Part shown: positions 9,698 to 18,289 of the stretch, piece by piece
Layout: every line of letters starts with the position of its first letter
Numbering within the stretch: position 1 is the stretch's first letter
DNA from: Chlorokybus atmophyticus
Lineage: Eukaryota > Streptophyta > Chlorokybophyceae > Chlorokybales > Chlorokybaceae
Direction: 5' to 3'
Assembly: GCA_009103225.1 (NCBI GenBank)
Contig: RHPI01001960.1
Coordinates: 1 to 28,205, forward strand
DNA length: 28,205 nucleotides
Made by a program: the position numbers and the translations under genes
Notes under the pieces: generated by a model
The model's input: the letters and a program-made list of their open reading frames with translations, nothing else
Told to the model about the DNA's origin: nothing
Databases searched by the model: none

Positions 9698-10640
9698 TTA
9701 GCCCGAATGCCTGGACCTTCGATGCCAAAGCTCAGCCGTCTCCTTCTCCTTCACAATCATGGCCTTGCTGCCATGAGTCTGCTCCACAATGTAGAGCCCT
9801 CCTCGTTGGGTGCCGACCATGTACTCGACCCCATCCATGCGTACGGAGCAGCGTCCCTCCCGGATCACTATCTCAGCTCCCACGCGCTCAGCAACTCTCA
9901 TAGAAAACAAGCTTGCAGCAGCTCCAGGTACGTGCAATACTTCACGCAGTACCACCTCTCTCTCACCATCACTAATCTTGCATTGAAGCCTCACTTCACC
10001 AACTCCTATTGCTTCCAACCCGTGACCACTAAAGCCTTCCACCTTCCTTGTGGTTAACATCTTCCTGTAGTTCTCCATCACCTCCTTGTGCGGTGTGAGA
10101 TGCTGGTCACAGCCTGAGTCAAATGCCCATGATGTTGTATCAAACTTTCTTGAGGCAGTAAATGCAACACCCTTTTCTTTGCGTTGAGCGTTGCTATTGG
10201 TGCCTGCTTCAGATTGCTCTCGTTGGCGCTTACGACAATCCTTTGAGATATGTCCTTTAATACCACAATAGTGGCATGTGAGATTCTTGAACTTTGAGTT
10301 GCTGCCTTTCGCCTTGTTCTTGTCTTCGTAGTTGCTTAATTTCTTGTATTTGTCTCGTGCGTAGAAGGCCACAGAGTCCGCTTGCTCTTCCTTCTTTGAG
10401 ACGCGTTGCTCCACAGTGAGCAACTTGGGTAGCATCTCGTCTAGGGTTAGCTCCGATGACGATGTCTCGAGCAGAGTAGCGACAACTTCGTACTCTAATG
10501 GCAGTCCTGCAACAATCGCCAATACGACCTCCGTCTCTTCCATCTTGTGGCCGACGTTGATGAGGTCCGCCCACAGCTCTCTCGCACGTGCAACATATTT
10601 TGTGACCGGCTCGGCCGTCTCTTTACTGAAGCGCGCTTAG
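9698..10640 (-). pseudogene. gag: Copia gag C-terminus, zinc knuckle, protease and start of integrase
   Basis: Open from about 10640 to the TAA at 9698-9700, in the same frame as the downstream pol. A perfect CCHC knuckle, CHYCGIKGHISKDC, lies at about 10276-10235. The protease site reads WAFDSGCDQHLT with its D-S-G at about 10120-10112 (family usually DSGA/S). The segment ends in LWHRRSRHSG, the His half of the integrase zinc site, and then hits the premature TAA. Upstream the reading matches the gag region (PVTKYVARARELWADL) but needs one frame change near 10640. Confidence 0.88.
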
Positions 10641-10961
10641 CTGCTTGCGTAATTGTATCTTTCAGGCGTTGTTCTTGGCTTGAAATATGGCTGCAAGCTT
10701 CTCCCAAGCTTGTCTGCCATCTTCACATGCTGTGAGCATGGGAAAGTGATGTGGCTTGCAGTTAAGCACCATCAAGGAATGTGCTTCAATTGAGTGTTCA
10801 AGCCAGATGCTTTCTTCTCCTGCTCTTGGTGCAGATGCCTTCGGGTCAACATACTTCCACATCTTCTTGTGGATAAGTAGTGCCTTCATTTCTACGCACC
10901 AAGTGCTGAAGTTGTTTATGTTCAGCTTTGTGATCAGCCCTTTATCGTAGCTTACCTCCAT
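10641..10961 (-). pseudogene. gag: Copia gag N-terminus, with TGA and frameshift
   Basis: Starts at ATG 10961: MEVSYDKGLITKLNINNFSTW, then MKALLIHKKMWKYV, the N-terminal copia gag pattern (DUF4219/UBN2-like). The frame ends at a TGA (about 10664-10662) in AKNNA*KIQLRKQL. A CGA-to-TGA change at Arg would explain it. Reading beyond the stop continues KIQLRKQLSAL to near 10640, where a one-base frame change joins the next segment. The TGA, this frameshift and the TAA at 9698 are the visible disabling lesions of the coding region. Confidence 0.85.
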
Positions 10962-11029
10962 CTTTGCCGCGCCTGCTTTCTTCTTGCAGTTAGCACTTGA
11001 GACTTGCTTTGATAATCTTCCCGTGTTGT

Positions 11030-11230
11030 GACTTGAGTGACTTTGTTGACTTCAGTAACTTTAATCTACACTTCACTCTTGAGCGACGTCAATGACTTCG
11101 GTGTTGAATGACTTCGGTCTTCACTTCACTCTTCATCGCCTTCAGTCGTGAGTAACTTCGGACTTCTCTTCACTCTTCAGTCTTGAGTAACTTCGAGCTT
11201 CTCTTCAATACACTTTGTCACTTTTCTTCA
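11030..11230 (-). repeat. Imperfect repeats in the copia 5' leader
   Basis: Reading the + strand, GAGTAACTTCG, CTTCACTCTTCA and ATGACTTCGGT variants recur several times between the PBS and the gag start. No ORF of note; this is untranslated leader of the copia element. Confidence 0.6.
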
Positions 11231-11270
11231 CTTCGCTTTCTTTCTCTTTCTCACACTCTTCACGCGTAGT

Positions 11271-11284
11271 GTGGGCCCATAACC
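11271..11284 (-). promoter_or_regulatory. Copia primer-binding site of half-tRNA type (initiator tRNA-Met anticodon arm)
   Basis: Directly inside the 5' LTR the element strand reads GGTTATGGGCCCAC. The + strand, GTGGGCCCATAACC, matches 14 consecutive bases of the anticodon arm of plant initiator tRNA-Met as I recall it, including the CAT anticodon. It is not complementary to the tRNA 3' end. Priming from an internally cleaved initiator tRNA is established for Drosophila copia and some relatives. Confidence 0.8.
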
Positions 11285-11686
11285 TATTGAGAAGCAAGCA
11301 TGCAAGTGAAGAGGGCAAGCAATGACACACAGGAGAAGGCAACACACTTCCCGATTTATTACCCACAGACCGCCGGGTTATATACCCGCCAGTCAGTACA
11401 CAGTTTGTACACAGTGCTGGTCTACATGCAACAGCGTCCGATATACTGAACCATATCCTACGCTGTAAGATGTGCCACGTAGCTAACTTGATAAGCTTTG
11501 TAACAAGCTATACCACGTCCTATAAGACTGAGTATCCTAGGAGATATGACGATTCTTCTAGGACCCTTCTCTGCAATCCGCGCCAGGACCTTCATGTCCG
11601 GAGTCTTCGAGGTCCTCCCATCGAGGTCCCTTCTCTTCTCTCTTGTATGCAGGGCAGGCTGACCGGATGTAGGAATATCTTCAACA
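11285..11686 (-). repeat. 5' LTR of the copia element (right copy)
   Basis: Matches 6695-7096 over all 402 positions with about 9 substitutions and no length change. It would carry the element promoter, read leftward. Confidence 0.92.
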
Positions 11687-12182
11687 ATTGCTATCTCAAT
11701 AACACGTTCTGTATGAATAAGTATTTAAATATGCTTATCTATACCTCTTTCTACCGTTCCTCGCTTATTAAAGGCTATGATGCTTATCATAGCTTAAATA
11801 ACTCCCAATGGGTGTAGATTCGCTTATTCAAGCCTATTTAATGTCACATTTGATTAAATGTGATCACTATCTCGTTAGGTACCTTACGATAGGTATTTTT
11901 CGATAGGTACCTTATCGATAGGTACCTTATCTAAGCTGTGATTGGCTCACGCTAGATTTCCTAACTACCCTATCTGAGGGGTCGATGTCTGAATGTGAGT
12001 TAATTATTAAGAGGTGTATAGTTGATATACACTTGATGTAAAAGGTCACATCAAACTGATGTGAGGGGACTTTTAATTCTGTGCTCAGTGGCGGCTACGC
12101 CGCTAAAAGGCTTGTCATAGGCGGTGTGGGTGTTGGGGTAGAGGATTGAAGGGGCATCACCGGCGACGGTGGTGCTGCTACA
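11687..12182 (+). repeat. 3' LTR of the gypsy element, second fragment
   Basis: Resumes after the copia insertion. 11765-12182 aligns base for base with the 5' LTR at 517-934. It ends GCTACA at 12182. The next five bases are CAAGG; no matching duplication can be checked because the 5' LTR start is missing. Confidence 0.88.
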
Positions 12183-12475
12183 CAAGGTGTGCACTAATCA
12201 TGTTGCTCATGCTTACTCAACATAGCGCACGGTTGTCGGACATGCACTGAGGCTGTCCATGCGACTGTCAAGTCAGCCCACTGCTATGCGCATAATGTTG
12301 TAAACCATACTTCGGTTGTTGATAGCCCGTTTCTTTTTATAGTTGATTGACTTGGAGATTGCCATGGTCCACATGCGATTAGATACGGCGGCGCAAGAAA
12401 GTATGCACACACCGCCAATGCCTTCAGCACAATGCAATACCCCTCAACCAGGTATTCTTGCCAAGAACAAACCTC
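12183..12475. other. Spacer between the gypsy LTR and the TNP2 pseudogene
   Basis: No open frame or recognisable motif that I can defend. The - strand frame 12284-12550 has no family features and overlaps the TNP2 reading on the opposite strand. The left end of the CACTA element should lie here, but I do not see a CACTA-type terminus. Confidence 0.4.
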
Positions 12476-14949
12476 AGAAACACCTACGCAAAGATGCTGA
12501 ATAAGTTTATGCCACTGCTTACAGACTTGGAGGACTCTCATGCCCAGCAATGACTGATCAATAGGGTACCGAAGATTATTTTTGGCGCTAAGGACTCAAT
12601 TGTTCAGCTTGCCAAGGATCCTGCTTATAACCATCGTCAGCTGCAAAATGACCTCCACACCTTGCTCGGGCAGCGCAACCCCTCCCAGCCGGCTGACATC
12701 ACGGCAGTCGATGCATTGCTGACTTCCATCGGAATGCCAGACACAGAGATATACAGCATGCACGCGATGTAATCTCTTTTCAGATGCTTACCCATCTGGG
12801 TTCGATGACAGCGAGGACAGCTACGAGGCAGATGACAGTTGCCACAAGCATGTGAAGCGCTTGTGGAAACAGCCGTGCGGAGGCCAATGCGGGCGCACGC
12901 GCAAGGAGTGCATTAACCTTCTGTACACACACATTGGTCCAAGGCTCGGTCCGTGGCTGCAAGTACCTTCTATTACATATGACAACCTTGCTGCTTGGCG
13001 AGACAAAGACACCTGGCTCGACGTGCCAGCTAACCAGCCCCCAGTGCCTCAATGGGAAGATTGGCATGGCAGCAAGTGGAGAGAGGTGTCTTCTTTTTGG
13101 GACTGCACGAAGATCATTCCTCTGCAAAACAAATGCGATTGTGGACGCTACAATTATGACATTGACATGTCCCAGCACAAGGATGGTTACCAGAAATGGC
13201 ATTGCGAATGCTCTTATGACAATGAAGAGGCTGCGCAGCAGTGTACTGGAGACCCGCGCAACGTTGTGCTCATGCTGCACAGTGATGGTTTTAAGCTGCG
13301 CATTCACTACAAAACGGAGCAGCCCTGTCAGCAACATTGTTGTGCTCAACGGAGGCGAGCGCGTCAGCTCACAGACTTCTTCCATCATGCCCGTGGTATT
13401 TGTCCCAGTTGACGAGCTACTCGACGCTAACCAGAATCGTCTAAACCCGTTTATGAAGCCCATGCTGGATGAGTTGGAGGATTTGTACGCCATGGGCTTC
13501 CCTACGCACTACGGGTTGGACTCCAGCCAGGTGGACATCAAGCTCCCTCATCAATTCGCCGGTACACTTGATGCATCTGTTCACAAGACCTCGTGCGCAA
13601 TGCCGTGTCATAAATGTGACTGTCGACATTGCCTGTCAACTTAATAAAAGCATTGTAATGAATCTAGCAGAGTAAGCACAATTCATTGAGAGCGTTTAAA
13701 AGACTATCGACAGCGACTGTCAACAGCGACTATCTTTGTGCATCTGTCCACTGTACGGGACAGTCCATGTTAAAAGGTCGCGGTTATTTCCTGTGCGTAG
13801 CTTCACACGTGCTGGCCATCAAGCTATGCGTCATGATGCAACGGGTTTTGCAGGTGAAAAGGCTTTCCTGAGAGCCATTCTCATGAACATAGCCGGTGAC
13901 AATCCCGCTCAAAGCGAGATGGGGCAATTTAAGAATGGCGGCTTATGCGGTTGCGGGGCTTGTTGCCTGCTGGCAACTCATATCCGGTACTCTAGTGTCA
14001 CCCAAAAAGCCATTCAAGATCCCAGCACTGCCAACGATGTTGTTGAAAAAACTTGGAGCAACAAGACCGATTTCCACTAGGCTAGCAGCCGCTACCACGG
14101 TCGCCATTCATTTGCCAAAAGAAACTGCAGAGGCCACTTACCTGGCCTATGAAGTTGAAAGCACATGAGATCCTAATCGCAAGAAAGAAAAAGCCAAGAA
14201 GTATGGCGTCAACAGGCTGTCGCCTTTGTGGAGGCTTTGGCGGATGTACAATTTTGACCCATGCCAGGACATGGTCTTTAATACCATGCACACGCTAGTC
14301 GAAGGACTAGCCAAGAGCTTGACAGCCTGCACTCTGATGGATGGTGGGGACGAGCAGGTCAACAAGGTCGAGATTGACAGTCGGCTAAATGTGATGAGAA
14401 ACGCACGGCCCAGGGAGTTGAGGCATGGTAACCGCTGGCCACATGGCCTCAGCAGCCGCCTTGGATGGTGGAAGGCGCTGGAGCACCAGCTCTTTGTGCA
14501 GTTTGCTGTGCCTTATGTTTTTTACAAGCTGCTAAGCGAAGAAAGGAGAGACCTCGTTATGTGCCTCCACATGAAATCTCGCTTGTTTCTTGACATCTTG
14601 CGCTGCTTGGGCTGGGATTGGCCGTCTGGAGCTCGCTAACGCATTGCTTAGGTACTGGAAGGTGAACAGTGACATCTGCTTTAGCACTAACAAGAAGATT
14701 CTAGAGCACATTGCGGGAACTTGCCACCTGCTTGACAACATCCGCCGACATGGCCACCATGATGTATTCTGGTGCTACGCCTTTGAGCGTTTTGTGAAGC
14801 TGTATGTCAACACCCCATCCAAACAGCAAAGACTACGAGATCAGCTTCATGCACCGGTAGAAATGGGTTTCGACAAGTCAGGGTGGATCTTTAACTTTAT
14901 TAAAGTTTCAGTGCAAAGTTTGTTAGGGATTCGCAAGATCTCTAATTAA
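12476..14949 (+). pseudogene. TNP2-like (EnSpm/CACTA) transposase, multiply frameshifted
   Basis: Successive frames give one decayed transposase. 12476-12767 reads RNTYAKMLNKFMPLL.., with a TGA at 12551 and a TAA near 12770. 12783-13330 ends DPRNVVLMLHSDGFKL, the Transposase_21/TNP2 hallmark with the first catalytic Asp. After a frameshift comes MPVVFVPVDELL..NPFMKPMLDELEDLY to 13644. 13736-14077 holds FLRAILMNIAGDNPAQSEMG and GLCGCGACCL. 14168-14636 holds YGVNRLSPLWRL..MVFNTMHTLVEGLAK; the family has D-x-MH there, so the second Asp is Asn (codon 14280-14282). 14637-14949 continues KILEHIAGTCHLLDNIRRHGHHD. It may have had an intron ending TCTCTTTTCAG at 12783. Five or more breaks make it non-functional. 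Confidence 0.8.
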
Positions 14950-15323
14950 TTCATAGCTAGACCCCTATAAGTTTGAACCTGTCACAAGCGGCCATCGGTC
15001 GCTTAATGTGTACCAGATCTGTAACAACGTTGAGGACTGCGCATTACATTTGTTAACAACCACGGTCGTAACAAAGAACTGTACGAACGTGTATCACAGT
15101 ATTGACCACTTCCCTGACGCCGTTGGAGACACGGTGGTTACATTACAACGCATTTAGGTCAAAACAATGGCCGGTACGAATAATTGTTGCGACCGTGATT
15201 GGTTCCGTCATTGATGCATGGATCTAGCAGTCATAAAGCTGTAACGTTGGTCGATACACCGCACTATTACAACCGCCTTAATAATTTGCCACCTGATCAT
15301 CAATATATCGCCGGTCCAAGCTT

Positions 15324-15351
15324 GCCTGTAGGTACTTAAGTACCTACAGGC
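15324..15351. repeat. Perfect 28-bp palindrome
   Basis: GCCTGTAGGTACTT followed immediately by its exact reverse complement AAGTACCTACAGGC, with no spacer. It could extrude a cruciform or be a dyad protein-binding site. Confidence 0.9.
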
Positions 15352-15531
15352 GTGGCCGCGGCCTACCTGGGACTTGCCTTAATGATGACGCAGCATACTA
15401 TGACCAGTGGTCACTGACTACTCTATCAATCAATAACACACCGGCGCAACTTGCCAATGGTAGGTGACACAGGGAGTTTATGGCAACAGCCTGCCCTACA
15501 ACCAACGTTGTGATTTACTACGGTTTTTGTT

Positions 15532-15592
15532 CACTCGCTCGGGGGGGCTTTCGAGTGAAATAGTAGGTCGAGGGCCCGAAGGGCCCCCCGAG
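15532..15592. repeat. Overlapping GC-rich stem-loops
   Basis: CACTCG (15532-15537) pairs with CGAGTG (15552-15557). CTCGGGGGGGC (15538-15548) can pair with GGCCCCCCGAG (15582-15592) at 10 of 11 positions. GGGCCC..GGGCCC at about 15572-15586 forms a third short arm. The two larger stems are mutually exclusive. Confidence 0.7.
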
Positions 15593-16607
15593 ATACGGTC
15601 ATCGGGGGGTGTACGGTGTATCTTACGCCTATGATGATCGGGGTACAATAGCGACAGAATTAAGATTGTGTCACAAGGTCCGACCGGTATAAGATAAAAT
15701 TCCGCTATCACCTGCTAATGTTCCGATGGCCTAACCACCGGTGATCCGGAGGAGGGTTTGCTCATTAGCAACTTCGCGAAGGTCACGTGTGTATCTTCCG
15801 TGCATGCATTTATGCGAGCAAACGTGCGTTAAAGAAATTCAGTAGGAGGAGCGAAGGTACGTTGTAGCTAACATAGGGTTATTTACGCTTTAATAGCCTT
15901 AGAATGTTCACATACTCAATTCAACGGTATGCTAAATATAATGTATATGCTACACCAAGAAGTCATTGGATTTATATGCAAGCATTAAAAGTTTTTGATT
16001 AATGTTCCACCTTTGCATAGAGCCGTGCGTTTAAGCACATTAGTGCAATGTTCATAATGTGTTGAACAATGAATGCGATCACTAAAAATTGCTCTCAACG
16101 TTTGTGGTCATATGTGAATCGTATGCAATTGAATTATTGTACATAACATATGCATGTACCCATGTGTGTAAAATGTATCTCAATTTAAATGTCACGAAGT
16201 GAAAAGTACAAGTACGTGTAATTCCGTTTATTGCACGTATACGAATGCGCATGCATGCGCATACTATGTACGTTCTACCAGGTGTTTAGGTGTGAAGATT
16301 TTGTGTGCGTGCGTGCATGTCGCTGTCCACACAGGTAGGTTGCACTGTTGTAGGGCCCTCCTTTCCTTGCCGTGCTCGCTTGCGCGGTACTGCTGTAAGC
16401 CCAAGCACACTACTTAGTGCATTGTTGTGCTGTAATTCTGATTGACTTTGCACGGCCAACTCTAGATTCCCCGTGTCTCACGACAGCTCTATTCTTACAC
16501 TACTTGTGTATCCGCTTGTGTTGCCTGTGATGTGATCGCCCCACTGATGCTGCTACGGTACCTGCGTATGTATCAAGTGCATTTCAACATTGACATGAAT
16601 AGATGAA

Positions 16608-16708
16608 GCCCCCTCCCCCCCCCCCCCCNNNNNNNNNNNNNNNNNNNNNNNNNNNNNNNNNNNNNNNNNNNNNNNNNNNNNNNNNNNNCCCCCCCCCCCC
16701 CCCCCCCC
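16608..16708. other. Poly-C tract interrupted by a 60-base assembly gap
   Basis: Runs of C flank a block of 60 N (16629-16688). The gap was evidently caused by a long homopolymer. Translations across it are artefacts. True tract length is unknown, and whether other sequence lies inside cannot be told. Confidence 0.95.
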
Positions 16709-16817
16709 TTCTCTTTTCTTATGCGTGCTGCTTGTATAAAAACATGCATATGCAGGTGCACATCGCAATTTATGGTACAAGATCATTGGTCGTGTCATTA
16801 CATAGCATTTACTCAAA

Positions 16818-17541
16818 TTATGCTCTGCAGCGGAGATGGCAATCAACCATGTCACATCTGTCTTCTGGAGGCCATAGATACTTCCCTGTCACGTTTGGTG
16901 GGTAGCGATATGGGCAGCTGCTATGCTGATGCTGCCACATCATCGCCACCTCCTTGCGCGCATAATGTCTGCAGCGTTTGCAAGTTTTCTTTACATTCCT
17001 CCCACCTTTGCCTGCACCTTGAACTTGTTGCTTGCGTCGTATAGCTCCACCATCCATTTTTGCAGGAGACGCCGGGGGTGTTCGCACTACATTTGCCCAG
17101 GTACGCGTTGTGTGTGATGATGGCACCGTCTGTATACACAAATTAACTTAATGGTTGAATCACATGTTCAACTTCTACTGCAAACTTGACATGTGCACCG
17201 TGTGAGACTTCACTTCTGTACCTGAGCGGATACCCATGTTGGCTCTTGATGCGGAGCAGGTACACCTTGCGGTTCCTCCACCGCAGCTGCAAATCCATGC
17301 CAAAAAGCCTGTGCAGCAGCGAATGTGATGTTCAACTCTCTACCTGCATGCTCAGCGACCAATTCTGTTTGATACTTTCGCAAGTGACTTCTCAACTTGT
17401 AGAAAATATTTTGGTTGGTTGTAGTATCTCGCATTTGCTCAGCGACGCGCAAGTTCCATTCTCTAGCCATCTTCCCCCAATCAACCACGCCCGCATCATC
17501 AACCATATCCGTGTACATTGATAGCCACGTCTGTTTTTCTG
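16818..17541 (-). CDS. Spliced gene: Myb/SANT-like helical region plus Cys-rich C-terminus, function unknown
   Basis: Three exons with matching phases: 17541-17344 (donor GTAGAG, phase 1), 17286-17222 (acceptor TTTGCAG, donor GTACAG, phase 0), 17129-16818 (acceptor TATACAG, TAA stop). The first exon reads WLSMYTDMVDDAGVVDWGKM then REWN..YKLRSHLRKYQ, resembling Myb/SANT-like DNA-binding segments in mobile-element accessory proteins. The last exon is basic with CKRCRHYARK and, about 18 residues on, CPYRYPP, a possible zinc site. 5' exons are not resolved; the open frame extends up to 17620. It lies 750 bp downstream of the Plavaka-like gene on the same strand. I infer a DNA-binding accessory protein, but no family is certain. 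Confidence 0.55.
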
Positions 17542-17620
17542 CTGGACTTGTGATGGCACCGTCACCAAAGTGTAGTACAGTTGTATTAATATCAATGTGG
17601 ACCATCAATGCAATGGTCAT

Positions 17621-18289
17621 TGCATTGATGCTATCACATCAACACAAAACAATGCAGTGTCCACAATAGCTTCACATGTTGATGTTGAGCGTGTATGCAT
17701 GTGTGAATGATTCAATGCATGTGCAATCGACATTAGTGCAACAGCGACGTAACGCTACTAATGCAACTGTGATGCAAAGGTAATGACTATTGTCGCAATA
17801 CCTGCTGCATTGTCATAAATCCCGCGTGGTTATCATATGGTTGTTGTATCTGTTAAACTGATGCAGCTTTAACGTGCATAACATGTTGAAAAGACATCAG
17901 TTGCATGGGTTCAATGCTTGTTAAAGCCATGCATGCATAAATGCTGTTGTAAACATGCTGCAACCACGCGCTTTGTTGATGTTAATGTGATGTAAAACTG
18001 TTGCTGTTGTCGCATGAACATAATGTGCTGCAAATGCACGTTAACGCAGTGCTCAACCACCATGGTACCAGCACCATCTAATCAATGCAAGTGTGATGTT
18101 CTCTAGCAACAACATGACACGCAGCTGACATGAACCTCATCTGAAAACTATCACTACCACATCAACACCACATGAGTAATGTATTAACATAGCTTAGCAA
18201 AGCATCTGTTCAGTGTCAGTAACGCATTGCAGTAATGCAATCTTGTCACATATCAAGCAAATACACTATTGGGTTGCCAAGTTGCCAAT
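17621..18289. other. Gene-free spacer rich in GTTGATG / CAACATCA words
   Basis: No open frame with coding character. The words TGTTGATG, TGCAAC, ATGCATG and ACATCAAC recur in both orientations. Similar composition appears at 26780-27300 on the other side of the gene block. I found no long exact inverted repeat between the two. Confidence 0.45.

Larger units (their letters stand above)
6695..11686 (-). mobile_element. Nearly intact Ty1/copia element nested in the gypsy 3' LTR
   Basis: 402-bp LTRs at 6695-7096 and 11285-11686 bound the element, with ends TGTTGA..TCAACA on the + strand. The coding strand is minus. The LTRs differ at about 9 positions by hand count (about 98% identity). One difference turns the terminal TG at 11285 into TA. 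The flanking pentamers ACTAC (6690-6694) and ATTGC (11687-11691) match at 3 of 5 bases, so a target-site duplication is only weakly supported. Pol order IN-RT-RH is copia-type. Confidence 0.95.
517..12182 (+). mobile_element. Degenerate Ty3/gypsy chromovirus, interrupted by a copia insertion
   Basis: Order on the + strand: 5' LTR (517-934), PBS (936-947), long leader, gag (about 2026-3117), protease (3514-3870), RT and RNase H (3900-5034), integrase (5235-6060), GPY/F plus chromodomain (6082-6519), PPT (6650-6662), 3' LTR (6663-6694 resuming at 11687-12182). Pol order PR-RT-RH-IN is Ty3/gypsy, and the C-terminal chromodomain places it among chromoviruses. Every enzymatic domain carries stops, frameshifts or lost catalytic residues, so the copy is dead. 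Aligned LTR parts have equal length (418 bp) and about 39 mismatches by hand count, which indicates an old insertion. Confidence 0.93.
14950..16600. other. Non-coding stretch with palindromes and stem-loops
   Basis: No supportable gene. 15000-15510 has recurring GTAACAACGTTG-like motifs in both orientations (15021-15032, 15241-15250, 15501-15510) and an inverted pair CACGGTCGTAACAA (15061-15074) / TTGTTGCGACCGTG (15184-15197, 13 of 14 pairing). This could be subterminal sequence of the CACTA element. 15780-16600 is AT-richer with scattered TGCATG motifs and nothing recognisable. Confidence 0.5.

Noticed and set aside
12183-12187. CAAGG as the gypsy target-site duplication
   Set aside because: It cannot be tested because the start of the 5' LTR is missing.
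12780-13493. 237-codon - strand ORF
   Set aside because: It is the antisense shadow of the TNP2 reading frames, which carry family motifs on the + strand.
16405-16420. CACTACTTAGTG as a CACTA element terminus
   Set aside because: Only a short match, with no partner inverted repeat or target duplication near the left side of the TNP2 pseudogene.
16553-16905. ORFs crossing the N run
   Set aside because: They contain unknown bases and poly-Pro/poly-Gly from the C tract.
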